From: Mesocentrotus franciscanus
Lineage: Eukaryota > Echinodermata > Echinoidea > Camarodonta > Strongylocentrotidae
Length of the DNA stretch: 64,000 nt
Assembly: GCA_037976565.1 (NCBI GenBank)
Contig: CP137668.1
Location: 22,606,251 to 22,670,250 of the forward strand
Direction of reading: 5' to 3'
Below are positions 37,676 to 51,806 of the stretch, one piece after another; positions within the stretch are counted from its first letter, which is position 1; each line of letters begins with the position of its first letter. The translations under genes and the position numbers were made by a program. The notes beneath the pieces are model-generated. The model searched no databases. It saw nothing but the letters and a program-made list of their open reading frames with translations, and was not told the DNA's origin.

Positions 37676-38274
37676 TTAACGGGTAATACAACCCAAATAG
37701 ACAACTACTCCAAAAGAAAGCAGAAAATCAGAGAAGCATCCTGATGAAAATTTCAATTAAATCTGACTAAATATAAGAAAGTTATGAATTTTTGAAAGTT
37801 GTAATCACTATACGTATGGGCACTTCAAGTAGGCTGAAGCGGTAATGTCAATGTGATGTAGTGCCGGACTACTTTCCCATCTGTTCCAACATATAAAATG
37901 ACTATTAAAAAAAATTCTTCAAAATTCATGACTCAAGAGGGTTTATTCTATTTAGAGGACCTTTAATAATATGCTATCTATAATATATTTTGAGTAGTGC
38001 CCCAAGGGAGAAGGAACTTACGAGAAAAAACAGAAATTAATGATATTTTTGTACACGGCAATTTAATGGGAGAGTAGTCCTCGTCCTACGTCATAATCCA
38101 CTGACCAAACTACCAATTTGAGATTCGCATAGACTTAGTGATCTCATATTTCAAACATTCATAACTTCCTTACTTCTATTGGTCCGATTCATTTCACACT
38201 TTTGACATTCTGTTTCTGTTATTTTTCTGCTTTCATACAAATCAACATAATACAAGGGTTGGATTGCCCTTTAA
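37676..38274. mobile_element. MITE family C, copy 2
   Basis: Best copy of the family. The left end TTAACGGGTAATACAACCC and the complement of the right end TTAAAGGGCAATCCAACCC form TTAA-bounded termini. Inside, GAAAGCAGAAAATCAGAG and AAGAAAGTTATGAATTTTTG are matched by near-complements at the right, so the element can fold back over about 100 bp at each end. No transposase is present. Confidence 0.82.
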
Positions 38275-39984
38275 TTCATTGGCTAACATCAATGTGTTCT
38301 ATCCCCATTGCCCAATGTTCAATAGGAAAGAACAGGTGCCCATACATGTATGACCCATTTGATAAGGTAATCCTGAATGAATTCTTTAGACTGAATTGTA
38401 TGTACCTATAATGTAGAAAAGGTCACTTGTCATAGACATTTGCAATGTACAAAAAAAAATATTCTGAAGTACTTCTATTATGCGAGATCTTACAATCCTA
38501 CAAATTATGATGCTGACAATATTATTGTGATATTGGAAAATTCAAGGAAATTGCAAACTTTGGAGGGACTGTTGCCTTGCTAATTAATCAAATAGGAGTT
38601 ATTTATTTCAACAAATAGAACTAGCTGCTAATAATTGATAGAATTATCAGCTAATGTTTGTTGGGTTTCATTCCCTTTAACATTGAAGTCGATATTGGAA
38701 TTCGTGGTCGTATTAATGTCATACATCCCCCAGGGGGTGTCCACTGCGTTGTGTGTATGTATGTGTCGGACGTTGCTGGCGTGACTGAGCTCGCTCGCTC
38801 GCTTCGTGATCATTATCATTCAGACGAGGATGGGAATAAAGCAAAGTCAGCTCGTCACGCCTGCAGTCGCCGACAGAAAGAGAAAGAGGAAGACAGAGAA
38901 CGGAGAGACAGGGGATAGACAGAGGCAGACATAGAGAGAGAGAGAGAGAGAGAGGGGGGAGGGGTGGAGGGGTGAGACAGATCAGAGAATAGAGCAAGAG
39001 GAGAGGGGGAGAGTAGAAGAAAATATAAATGTCAAATGTTAATCGAGCAGATTTTAATTCAATTTCTCAATCACTTCAGGGCTATGGCCAATTATAACTC
39101 TACTGCTATAGCCGAAAGCTACTTGCTCAAATGAAAGTCTTTGTATCATAAAAAGAGCCGGTGAAACAGAGTGATTGAAACCCTGTCCTATTTTGCGCGA
39201 GACATCAATTTGTCAACAGCAAATTGGCAGTAGCGAACTCGATTGAGCGTCGAACAAAAAAAATTAACATATTTTAAGTTACAGCTAGATTTCAAGGCCT
39301 TGAATTTCAGGTACAAAAAGTCTAATGAGTGGTCTTAATTAAGTATGTCTACATGCTTTGGACTAGGTGACAAAGAGTTAAAAGTTGAGAGTTGGAATTG
39401 TTTCCGGCACAAGATGGACCAGCAAGTAATGACAAAACACCGGTTTATATCGAAATTATATGGATTGAAGAATCTGCATAATTTTATGGTATATAAAAAA
39501 ACGAACAAAATAAATGTGAGGCTGTGAGATTTGTTAAATGAAATTAATCTTGCCTCGATGTTCCTCATTCTCTGTTTCTCTTCCTCTCATGTTTTAACCC
39601 TAACCTTTATCTCTCTCTCTCTCTCTCTCTCTCTCTTTCATTCTCTGTCTCTTTACCCCTATCCTCAATATATCTCTCTGTCTCCCCCCTCTTTCTCTCT
39701 CTCTCTCACCCATCTTCTCTTCGGAGTGCTCCAATAACCATGGCTGATTATCTGATATCTATGAGTGATAATAATTGATAGCACTGATTGATATTGCTCG
39801 ACACCTGCTCATCGCTCTTAAGTCTAGACCGATGAGTGAGATGAAAAGAGATAGTAGAGGAAATACCAAATAACGCAGGAGAATATTGGACGGGGAACAA
39901 GAAGACAGACGGGGGAGAGTGAGGTATATAAAGATAGAGCCAGGGAGAGAAAGAGAGAGAGGCGTGGAAGTGATGAAGATAAAG

Positions 39985-40016
<32 letters not shown>

Positions 40017-40084
40017 AGGGGTAGGGGGAATGGGGAATAGAGATATAAAGAGAACATTCGGAGAGGAAGCGAGGAAGATCGGAG

Positions 40085-40127
<43 letters not shown>

Positions 40128-41639
40128 GACAGCGCGAGACCCTATACTGTTCTGACGTCATTCGGAGACGCATGGTTAGCAAAGGGGTCGATATCATAAG
40201 TTCTCTTTCCGATACCATATTTTGAATAAATTTCAGCTTCAGTTCATAGCTCGGCATGAAATGGTCATGGAGTGACATTCGATCATTTCTAATGTCATTA
40301 ACATTATCTGTGTAAATCTAGAGCCGTGTCTACACGCTGATTTCTAATGGCTCTTATCCGATGATATTGTAACTACTCTTGGCTTAGATCATTGTTTTCG
40401 CTGTCCATACTACTAGACTAGTTCAAACTAGGCCTATGTGATATTATCATCGCAAGATTGGAAACACTAACTGGCAACTCATTGGACGCCGAAAAGTTGA
40501 CAAATGCCGTGTATATAGACGGCAGTTTGGTAAAACTTTGGTAAAATTCTACACGGCTGAGGCTATATTAGATGTCAGTCCAAGACGAATTAATATTTGG
40601 TCGGGGGCTGACGTCTTTCGCCAGAGTATTAGCTTTCAAATGTCTCAATTTTACGATCGAACGAAGTGTGTGAAAGTATCTGAAATATAAAACTCTATTA
40701 AAGTGACAATGTATATAAAAAAAAAAATACTACAAGAGATATACAAGTTTCGAATAGAATTCCTGACTGCCCAAATATGGGTGACGGCTGCCAGCCGAAT
40801 ATGAGGTGATGGTTACATGAATATTGGTACTTCCAAAATATCAGGAGGTGCAGCGTAAGCCACCCCCTTATTGCCTCGTACGTCCTGCTGCATTCTATCC
40901 AACACCGTCTCGCACCATGATAGTGCACGTACTTCAAACCAAGCGTTCTGGAAATTTCGAAAACACATCTACGTCAGGACAGAGCGTTGTAGTAAATTTT
41001 ATGCGAGACAATTATAAGAGCAATAATAAGCAATCCACGAACTAGTAACTATTCAACTGAGCTAAATTGTGTTGACTTTGCCAAACGTGGAACTCCTGGT
41101 GATATGAAATCATTTTCTCGATATTAATCTATTGATTAGCCTATGGTTGGACGAGATTGGACTGAATCAAAGCTGACAAAAATAGAAATCATCTGAGCTC
41201 CTCATTACGGTGTTCAGCAACTGAGAGAACAATTCGAGAATATTCTATGACTGTGAACTCAGAATTGGTAATTTACAGAGAAATGGCAAAGTATACAGGC
41301 AGATCCACAAAAAGGGGGAAAGTGACACCCCTCTGCTTCGAATCAAGATGTTATGTAGTTGGTATACGTGGGCTTTCTCGTATTCTCAACATCCTCCTTT
41401 CTGAAAACCATTGGACCGCCTTTATACATGCAACATACATTAATATGATGAAACCATTCAACTGGACCATGCAAGTATTGTGAAGCAAGATATATTTTCA
41501 ACATGTATTTTTCATTAGAAAACAAAGATTTTAGAAGTCGAGAATTTCTACTGCGTTCATCTTCAAGTTCAGTTGTAATTTGAATCAGGAGTTGGTGTTT
41601 AAGTACATGGTAATGATGCACATGTTACAGGATTGCGTT
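38275..41639. other. No gene recognised; GA/CT-rich microsatellites
   Basis: Purine or pyrimidine tracts lie at 38876-39020 (GA), 39605-39715 (CT) and 39945-40125 (GA, with clean runs at 39991-40016 and 40087-40122). The Ser/Leu and Arg/Glu frames across them are low complexity. CRE-like TGACGTCA occurs at 40152-40159. Nothing else is supported. Confidence 0.45.
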
Positions 41640-42255
41640 ATAAACTCACCAGAAACGCGTTTGTGAATGAACCGCGTATCAAAACGCTTCCTTTTTGGGG
41701 CGTTAAAAAACGACGGGTGCGTTTATCAACTTTTGCTACTCAGAAACAGCGTTTCTATACGCGTATATAGAAACACGTTTACGAACGTGATTTGCGGGAT
41801 GTCGCGTTTATCAACTCGTCACGATTCGAAATAAAGGCCTTGTCTCTGCGCAGCTGCTTTGCGCCATTTGACCCGGGAAGCAGAGAGTTGCTCGGAGGCA
41901 GGGGTGTCGGAGCTCAACTAGGGCGCGCGCTTTTTTTTTATTTTCGATCGCCCGGCCGGTGCATTATGATGTATATGTAGCTAGCTATAGCTAGCGGCCC
42001 GGCCCGTAAGGTAACGTGGCATCCTCGCGTAAACAATGAACGAGTACGTAGGCATGCTTGTACAACATGACACAACGCATGGCGCGCGCTATTTCTCTGA
42101 ACCGGAAATAAGCCTGAGAAGGTCCGAAATATATAGGCCTACGCGTTTCAAAACAGCTTTACGTTTATCATCTCTCAGAAACGTGATTCTGGCTCATACG
42201 CGTATCGAAACGCACTTTTTCGGCGTTTCACAATTAGTTTGTTAACATACGGTAC
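41640..42255. repeat. CpG-rich block of ACGCGT/AAACGCGTTT motifs
   Basis: Unlike its AT-rich surroundings, this 0.6 kb is dense in CpG. It contains many copies of the phrase AAACGC/GCGTTT, often as ACGCG or GCGTATCAAAACGC. The left part (CGTTTGTGAA, GCGTATCAAAACGC) and the right part in complement (ATTGTGAAACGC, GCGTTTCGATACGCG) are related, suggesting a decayed inverted-repeat element. AGCTAGCTATAGCTAGC at about 41981-41997 is a perfect palindrome. Confidence 0.55.
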
Positions 42256-45200
42256 TGAAGGGAATTGTCTTGTCAAATATATGTTTTAAGTGTTATAGCC
42301 AATTCAAAGGGTCTAGAAGTCTATAATTTATAACAGACAAACATAAAGTAGCCCTCAAGTATTTTATTTTTATTGGTCACAGCTTGAAAAAAAGGAGGGG
42401 TCCAGACTACTTTCCCCTATATTGACGCCCTTATTGTTCATTCAAACATCACATGCCTTTCTTTCATCCTCCTGGTGTCTCGCCTAATTGGTTATGGCAT
42501 GTTTGATCATCAGAAACAGCGCACTTCGGAGGCGGTTCCATAATTATTCAACTTGGGAGAGGTGTGTGCAAATTAAAACTAAAATACAAGTGATTTGGAG
42601 CTAAACTAATTCTAACGACGTCTGAAAATTTCAGAGAGTTAAACAAAAAACAACAACAACAACAAAATCGAAGTTTTCCATTATTAGGGACACATGCTCC
42701 CTATCATAATTATGCCCCCAATGTTAATTGGATACGCTTCTACTAATTTTCGCGGAATCAAAACCAGTGAAACGCGCTGTATAATTTTCATAAAAACAAC
42801 TTTAATAAATTGGATGCGAAACGTGACGCAAAATGACGTTACGTCAGACACATTACCGCTTGTGGGGGAAACATGTTTTCCATGGCAATAATGCGCTCCA
42901 GACACATTCGAAAATAATCCGCCGCTGTTTAGAGTTGCAGGGAAAAAGGAAGGTAGACCAGAAAGAAAATATATGAGAGTATCTCCGAGGTATGGAAATC
43001 AATCATAAGATTGGAAGCCCTGAAGAGGAAGATGAGTATACGTGAACTTCGAACGAGGATGAATTCGACACGATTGTTTACCAAAGAAGCGAATCGAGAT
43101 GCGCGCTGTTTAACAGTTAGTATAAACCATTGAAGATTTGTGCACCATGTGACCGATAAAACAAGCGTATAAATCAATCGTAATATGGAACTACATGTAG
43201 TTTATATACAGACTACTCATAAGAATATACAAGGAAAAAGAAGAAGAAAAAAAGGGAAGATGGCTTTGGAGGATATATTTGGTTATTGTAACAAGGACAA
43301 TCCAGAGATGTAAAGACTGTGTAACGTTCGTTAAAAGTGATTGTCTTATATTTTGATGAACTTTCAAGTGAGAGTAAAATACCCTCATAATCCTAACAGG
43401 AAAGTTCTTCATAGAAAGTTGGCTGGAGTGGAAACAGAAATAGGCCTATCAGAGGGAAACAGACTAGTGAAAGTTCGTATTCCACTTGACATAATCTCTT
43501 AAACAGTTAAAGATGTTATGCAATAATAACATGGTCGCCGGTAAAATGGAAAAATTGTCAGAAAATTTTGAAAGACGCTCATCCCAACAAAAATGAGAGC
43601 GACGAGCCTGACAACACCCGCACAAATCCTGCGAATTAATCCTAAACCAAAAATATTTTTTATTAATTTTAATGAAACATTTTATGGAATTCCTGCCCTC
43701 GTAGTATCACCTTTTGAAGATTTAACAAAAATACTGATTCAGGGGAAAAGTGAAGTACTAAGCAAGTTTGAGCCGCTGTTTACCCCCCGCCGTTTAAAGG
43801 TCCTGGGGAAAATAAATTGATAAAACTTTTCCAGGGTCCATGGAACTTGCATGGGTAGCCGATGTATATTCCCACTCTTCCTTCATTTTTCCATTTCCTG
43901 CTACGCCATTGGCTATTAGTATATTTGAAACTCTTCTGCCGTGTTTCCGAAAATTTTGAATTAAAAAAAAGTATAGGGTATAAAGTAAAGTACCCCCTCT
44001 TGGTATACGGCGTGTGCTTTATGCAATATAAGTATCAAATAACTGAATCATCAGCGTTTGAATTAAAAACATGGAACCAAAGTCACAATTTTCTAACTGG
44101 ATGGCAAAGGAGTACTGAATAGGCCCAAAGACACCCCAAAATGTATAATTAGAGCCTATTTCGACGAGATGGCGATGTTCACTGCACCTCTAAGCTAAAT
44201 AATTTAAAGTACATGTATTTGAGTTCAATAATTCTGTTCGAGTATGAAAGAAATATAAAGGACAGAGGCCCCCATTTGTGAGTGAACCCCTTTTATCATC
44301 ATATCGAGGTACCGCCATCAGGGCATTGAACCTGTAACTTTATTATCGTCCGCGGTTAGAGGCGTAATTTCATCCATTATGAATGACGACATCTCCTCAC
44401 CCAGCTATATAGGCCTCGCAATCAAATTGAAAGTAGTATAGACCTTGTTATTGAGATGGATGGTGACGTTACATTATATGTGACACACGAGGATTCTCAG
44501 TACTTTCATTTGCCAGTATACATGTATATCATTGTTACATTCATACTTTCATTTCTATTGTGAGGTATACATGTAGTAGTGAAATACAGTCACATGCAGA
44601 ATAGAATTCAAGACAAAGCTGAGTTCTGGTCATGGGATTGCATTGTGAAAGATACTGTGGGGAAGTGATTGGAAAAGGTTAATCATGTAGCACATAAATA
44701 TTGGTGCATACTTTAATGTTTTGGATTCATCGAAATGAAAAGATTTGGCCGAGTCTTACTGAAAGTCACATGTACTGTACACAGAAGTGTGTATATGGGA
44801 CTACACACACAATGTGGAATGAAACTGTGGTCCGCATCCTTTAGCTGTTACTTGTCATCTGTTGAATAGATGGCATTTGAAGAGCCATCTTATTCAGGGG
44901 ACATTTTCTCTGATATTCTTCTCATGTGGTATATAGGGTGGCGACTAGGGTCCATGCTCTTCCACACTAAAAATAATGAAAAAGCTCACAAACTATTTTT
45001 CACCTTTCCCAGAACTAACACGATATTCTAGTTTACAGCCAGAGATATATATCATTTACTGAACATTGCATCGTAATCAACAAGACAAGAGGTCAGATTA
45101 CATTTTCCATTTCCCACTTGTCTAGATTTTTTGCCTTGAGGTGAATTAGGAAATAATATTGTTGACTTATTTTCAAGCATATCAAGATTCACAAATTTAA

Positions 45201-46150
45201 AACAGCCTTTGATAACCGCGTACCAGTACAATTATATAGACTATCTATTTTACATAGCATAATGTTGAAGAAAAAAATCATATAAATGCGACAGCGACCT
45301 ACTGTAAACAAGGCTATGACGCGGGACTTTATTTCTATGAGCAAAATTTAATGTACATTATGTATGATATGATTTTTCATGTGTGCTAACAATATCCGCA
45401 GATTTTCTCATCAAAATCTAGTCGACCGTTCTCCTGGATTTTTTCATCAGGTACCCCAGTGAGAGCAGAATCAATACTGATGTGGTTGCACTGGGTAAAT
45501 ACAATCATGTAAGACCAAATTATTATCACTTTACTGAAAGTATTTATGTATGATATGAGTTTTTATAATGTATGATAACAATATTCGCAGATTTTCTCTT
45601 CAAAATCTCGTCGACTGTTGTCAATCTTTTTTTCTTCTTTTTCAATTCCTTCTAATATCATCATTCTTTAGTAATTTCTCTTCAATTCTAGTACCCTTTC
45701 TTATAGAAATACAAAAGATCATAGTATAAAGAGTGACAGCAAAGGGCGTGATTCATATACAAAAATGGATAAAGTTAAGTCTATAGTTCATTCAACTGTA
45801 ACATCACTAGAAAAAAAGACGATTCATCTGTGTACCTGCATTTCATATTTAGAAACGCATCCGATCGATTCTATTTCACGTATTTTACCTGTCAAAAATT
45901 CAAGATTGACCACTTACCATGCACGCTACTGGAAAAATCTCCACACAGATTTACATCTATTTCAATTCTCTGGTTGCAAAAATCTTGTACATCCATACTC
46001 CCAAGGCTATTCTGGAGATTAAAGTCAAAGTTCGCGTGAACTTGTAATGGCACCACGGCGAGCATGTGACATAATTTTTATGATGTGGGACAGGATTTAT
46101 GAGAGGGAGAAAGAGAAAGAGAAAGATGAAGGGTTAATGAGAGTGTGTTA

Positions 46151-46201
<51 letters not shown>

Positions 46202-46859
46202 TGAGAAAATCGGTCAGCCTCGAACATTACAGAACACTATACGTGATTGATAAAACACGGGTACGGATGATGCCAAGTCTTTCTGGAACATGAGCAAGAT
46301 AAGTAATAGATATTGGCTTGACTAACCAAATTGACTTGAAACTGAGCCCATTCCATTGTAAGAAATGGGCTAATGGCTTTAATAGGATTAACAACTAGAT
46401 TACATGATGAAACATGCTATGATTTACGATGAATTATAAAGGGGTAAGAAAGCCTTCAATCCATTCCTTTCTGATGACTATCCAGCTAGGGCTCTAATGT
46501 AAAGAAAGTTATATGTTGAATATGATGGGTCAGGAAAAATCAAAATAATTTTCCATTTCTGACTTATTTTTAGAAAATATCTTAAAATGCATCGTCGGTT
46601 GTCTTGAGACGATCATTCAGACATTCAGTCAGCATTCTTCGTCTTACTTTACGTGTTTGGGATTATCTATGCTTTGACTTGAGGGTGTCCTTTTTCTGGT
46701 TCTTTCCTCCTTCTCTAATTTCCTCTTACAACCGAATAGGATCCACTTTCATAAAAACACCTGTTCAGTGTTCACCGAAACCCTGGGACTTCTCTCGTAT
46801 CTATAAGATCAAATCATACCATAAATCAACTTCCTAAGCTTCATTTTCACCCACAGTCG
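42256..46859. other. No gene recognised
   Basis: A GT/GA microsatellite lies at 46150-46195. TGACGTTACGTCA (about 42833-42845) is a pair of CRE half-sites. All open frames are below 95 codons, AT-rich and without motifs. Confidence 0.4.
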
Positions 46860-47515
46860 TGTTTCAGGCTTCTACTCCATTCCCACACCTCCCATTCCCT
46901 CCCTCCGTTCCTGGCCCTCTTCTTCTCCCCCTCCTCTTCCACCTCCTCGTTCTCCTTCTGCCACATACGCCCAATATTCTCCACCCAGATTCTTCCTCCT
47001 CATCCTTGCCGTTCTTTTCCTAATCATCCTTCTTACTATCCTCGTCACCACCCTACTCCTACTCCTCCTCCATCACATTTTCTTCCTTCTTCTATCACCC
47101 TCTTCATATTCACACTCCTCCGCCATCTCACCATTCTCTTGTTCCCTTACTCATCCTCCTCGTCATCCTTATCCCTTACTCCTCCTTCTCTATCTCCCAT
47201 TCTCCACTCCATCCTCATTCCCCCTTTCCCTCCTCTCCCACCCTTCGTTACTTCCTCATAATTCATCTGAACCTCTTATTTCTTTTCTCTCCATCTTTAT
47301 CTACATAATTCTCTTCCATTGTCTCCTTTTTTTCCTCACCTCCTCATACACCTCCACCCTGTTCCCTGTATCTTTTTCTTCCTCTCAACCATTCCATCCT
47401 TTTCCACTCCTTCTCCTCCTCATACCCTCCTTTCCCTTCATCTCCATCCTTCCTCCTCTCCTTCTCCGATGTTACATTCCTTTGCACACCCTTTCTCTCG
47501 CCTATTCACCTCTGA
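46860..47515. repeat. Long polypyrimidine tract (TCC/CCT-rich), about 650 bp
   Basis: The plus strand is almost entirely C and T, with irregular TCCTCC, CTTCTT and CCATTC phrases and only scattered purines. The 91-codon frame at its end is low complexity. Strand asymmetry of this length can adopt triplex (H-DNA) structure; that is inference. Confidence 0.85.
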
Positions 47516-48061
47516 GATGACCCGAGTTTCATCTGATATCACTCTGTACATTCAGAATCAATTAACCCCGCTATCCCATCTCTCTAACCTCTGAATTTAA
47601 GGAGACGACCGAGGACAAGAATTCGCCATTTTATCGATCCGTGTGTCCGCAAGATGATCCTCAAATTGGCACGCGTGTTGATGGCAACACACCGCTCTAA
47701 TCGAAATTGCTCATATCTAGATTCTAAGCACATTATTCTCTTCCTCGCCCGAACCCCCACCCGACATCTAGTGATTATGATAATAAGGAAATTGACGATA
47801 TACACGCTGAGTTTCTTCAATAATTATTGCTCTTGAGCACAAGCCTCTACTGGCAAATTCATCTCGTGAATGGTCGACTACTATACAAAAGGAAATTACG
47901 AAGCCTACTCTCAGTTCCCTCGAAAGTGTAAATAATTAATAAATTCGGGATATTTTCTCAGAAATGTTTTGGAGATTCATTGCATACTGCTGTTACCAAT
48001 CACATTAAACAAAATGTGGAAATTATGAAATATCGACATCACATACAAAACAAGGCAAAAT

Positions 48062-48615
48062 TTGCGACTGCGCCTCCAATATGCCTCCGCCTTAATTCAG
48101 GATCATGGCTTGTATAACACTTGGAATATCACGATGAGAACAAAAAGGCTATACATACAATATGTCAATTGCTCTTTACGACCTTTGACCTTTGAACTAA
48201 AAATATCAATATCTGATGACTTGTCCCTCTTCAGTGATATATGCTAATTGCACGTACTATAGTTCACATCTGAAATAGCTGATTTGGTTATAACAAGGTT
48301 AAAAATCCTTTAATTTCATGTAAATTGACTCGCGGAACTTTGACAGTTGACCTTCTGTTACCCCCAAATATAAACAAGCTGTCTCACAACACACTAAGAA
48401 ACAATAGCAGCATCCTCTGCCAAATACGCGTAGTAGGTGGATGCAAATCAGCACCCCGAATGCACCCTTATTTCTTAGTGTGTATGGTGGGATGTACACT
48501 AAAACCAAGTTTGAAGTTCATACAATGTGCAAATTGTTCTTGGGATATCGTCTTAACGTGAAAGCGGGACGGAATGACAACATAGATAATGCCTCCTGCA
48601 CCACCTTCGGAGATG
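48062..48615. mobile_element. Element K2, decayed relative of K1
   Basis: Starts near GCGCCTCCAATATGCCTCCGC and ends near ATAATGCCTCCTGCACCACC. The inside has ACGACCTTTGACCTTTGAAC and, close to the right end, GCGGGACGGAATGACAACAT, corresponding to the GGGACGTACGGACAGACGGA phrase at the right of K1. Confidence 0.55.
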
Positions 48616-48783
48616 CGATTGATCTGAACCAATCGCAAGTTTGGAGTCTCCTACCCCTTATGTACATAGTTGCGCTTGATATCAATTGCAAATAAGTTGT
48701 AATACACTGTTTATAAGACGGGGCCCAGGAATAAAAGAACGTCAATCGCCCTGCCCCCACGCAACTCAAACACAACACACATT

Positions 48784-49364
48784 TTAAAGGGATAGTTGAG
48801 TTCTTGTTTAAGACCGCAAATGCCTTCAAAGTGCATGGCTTTTGCTCTTATTCTTAATATTAATGACATATCTAGTGCCCATTTAGAACCTAAAATTGCT
48901 ATGAAGGTAATTTTAGACCCCAAAATGTGTGAATTTAGATTGAATACGATCATACCAATTCAGCTTCACATTAAAAAAATACGGTGACCGTTAATTAATT
49001 AATTTATTAATAATAACAATACACGGACCGGCTGGTTGTGCGTATTATAACCAACACGAAAAAGCCAATAAAAAGCCAATATTGGCATTGGCTGGAATAA
49101 AACGTATAAGGCGCCATCTCGTTTTTCAACGGCTGGTTCAAAATTACAGAATATTATTTTGTGGGGCACCACAAATATTAGAAATGGTTATATTTATGGG
49201 ATATTTCAGCCGTCTCTGAACCGATTTTGATCATTACAAACAAAGATGTTTTGTCATTTAAATTATATATTCTTTCAAATTTGACACTCAGTTGTTCATT
49301 ATCTCACCAAAAAAAATTATTTTGTGTAACACCCCCTGAAACAAATACTCAACTATCCCTTTAA
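48784..49364. mobile_element. MITE family D
   Basis: Perfect 18-bp inverted termini TTAAAGGGATAGTTGAGT (left 48784-48801; complement at right ending 49364), with similarity continuing into TTGTTT. Bounded by TTAA at both ends; 581 bp, no coding sequence. Confidence 0.88.
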
Positions 49365-51480
49365 GGCCTTCATTATTCATGTTGAAATACATGACACAGA
49401 TAGTCAGGTACATGGTAAAGATACCGCTCCCTGACAAATCTCCATACAAATCTGTGCAAATCCTCTTAAAATTGATCTGGGAATCAACATATCCTCAACT
49501 TTACCTTCAAGCTTCAAATGACCAAACATGGGTTGATCTAGGCCTTCTAGGGGGTGGGGCACTGACCCCATCAGGTAAAGCTTCATACTTCACGTAAACA
49601 TTAAATAGAACCGAACCGCATAATAATTGCGCTCCAGCATTAAGTTTAGCCGCGAAATACATGTGAGAACATTATTCTAACCTTCTCTTTTGCTGGTCAG
49701 AGATTGCTAAGGGTAGTGCCCCCCCCCCTGGGGGCACTTCTATCCTGGATCCGTTACGGCAAAAGTTATGCCAAACAAGTGTAATGACTTGACGCTGCTT
49801 TGATTGTGCAAGGGCGTGGTTAATGGATAAAATGTCGTCATTGGCTGAGTGATATGAGAGTACGTCATGTTTACACTTTACAGTCACTTGAACAAAATAA
49901 TGCTAAGTGTTTTATGGAATCTTCCTACCGTCACGCACATAATGAATTACAATCAACCTACAATAAACAAATCTTAGTGGAAACATTCATTGGATACCCT
50001 GTTTAGATTTATCAATATTTAAAATCCATATCATATTCAAGTTCAATTTTTGAAATTTGTAATTTGTTGATACATTCAATCATTGAGTCACGATGAACGA
50101 GTTAATTTTTTACTGCAAATTGAGGAAAAAAATCCAATCTATAAAACAAAAGGGTTCGCTTCTACTTATCTTTTTCCATATCTCTGTTTAAGATCAGTAT
50201 TTCATAATTTATCCAAAACGAATTTTGAGAAGGTCTGTTCCATTCGGCAATAATTATTCGTTTAATTATTTAAAAAGTCGCGCACAGTTGTCCTAAATAC
50301 ATTTGAAACTCGAGAAGCACTTGAGTGCTATATGGAAATCCTTTGGGGTTGATTGATAGTTAAATGGAATGAGCATAATGTTTTCCTCGCATCGATCATT
50401 CACATATCGACTTTCCTCAGGAAAGCTCTCTTTCGCCCCCTTGATTTATCTGCCCCATCCCTCCCTCTTTCTCTTATTCTTTTTCCTGTTTCACTTAATA
50501 TTCTACCCCTACTCTATCTCTCGTTCTCATTCTCTTCCACTCTCTCACTCGTCCCGTTTCGCCTCTTCCCATCTCTCCAACCCCTTCTCTCTATTCCTCT
50601 CTCGATTTTTCCCATTGAAAAAAATATTAAAGAATATTACAATACCTTTGTATACACTACTTCTTTCATTTACTGCTCAAACTCATTAGCCTATGTATGA
50701 CAATCCCCAGCTCAAGAATTCTCAGTTTGCTTTTTGATTTGTTTCCTCTGGTATATACGTAATCAAATTTATCTTTTTATTTTCCAATCAAATGTAAATG
50801 CATGTAAATTCATAACACGCTGCTCTACATGTACTAAAACAGATAATAATAAATAATTGTAAGGCCTAATAGTTATACAGCTTATTCAGAAAATATGATA
50901 TTCTCTTGTATCTCTTTAAATCACACCCTATATAGAATGTATTTTGTTGTGGTATTTGTTTCCATCCATCTGTCAATTATTTTTCCAAATTGATATTTTT
51001 ATCTCAAATTATGTTCATATTGATGAGATTACATGCCCTTTATGAATCTCATCAATTCGGTAAATTATTATTCTTTATCTCATCTTCAGCTTGTACTTTT
51101 CATCCATACAATTCTATACAAATACGTCTATAAGTTGTACAGCAGAGTATTACAATGTCCCCCCATAATTTCCCCCATCACAATTTTAGCACCCTGCCTG
51201 TACCTTTTGTAGTATATTTCTGAGAAAATTATAGGACTACGTATATTTTTTTTCGTAATGTCTATTTCTTTCGTTGATACATAATGATGTATTATTAATG
51301 TTATTTCCAACAATAATAAGCCTACATCACTCATTAAATTATTCTTTTGAATGTTTAGGTATGTTTCTTGTTATGTTTCATCATTTTTATTATAAATTAT
51401 GCACAATTCGTTCAACATTATGTTGCGACGCATGATTGTTTAAAAAAAAATACCATTTTGAATTGAATTGAATTGATTCT
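49365..51480. other. No gene recognised
   Basis: A fragment near 49745 (CTGGATCCGTTACGG) resembles a decayed family F right end. 50400-50600 is C/T-rich. The remaining sequence is AT-rich and without supported features. Confidence 0.4.
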
Positions 51481-51495
51481 CTTTCTCTTTGTCTC

Positions 51496-51528
<33 letters not shown>

Positions 51529-51545
51529 GTCTCTCTCTCTCTCTG
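51478..51545. repeat. (CT)n/(CTGT)n microsatellite
   Basis: CTCTTT, CTGT and CTCT runs; overlapping Ser/Leu/Val frames are artefacts. Confidence 0.92.
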
Positions 51546-51756
51546 TCAACCCTACTCCCGTCCTTTCCCTGTTTACCCCCACCCCTCTCTTACCATCCCA
51601 TCTACAATTACATTTCATCCATCCTTCTATATCTCTTTCATTCAAGGATAGTTTTGAATGACTATGGGAGACGTGATGCGTGTGCCTGCCTTGCCACGCC
51701 TGTGAGATGAATTCACGGCTCACTGACACCGTTATTCTATCGGAAATTGAGATGTT

Positions 51757-51764
51757 TATAAAAG
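51757..51764 (+). promoter_or_regulatory. TATA box TATAAAAG
   Basis: An exact core-promoter TATA consensus, 43 bases upstream of the ATG at 51807. This spacing leaves room for a start site near 51785-51795 and a very short leader. Confidence 0.45.
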
Positions 51765-51806
51765 CAGCATCAACGGGACCGCCGACTTCACCGATATTTC
51801 AACACC

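Noticed and set aside
39748..40278. 176-codon minus-strand Ser/Leu/Pro-rich frame
   Set aside because: Generated by long GA/CT tracts; no domain and no conserved residue pattern.
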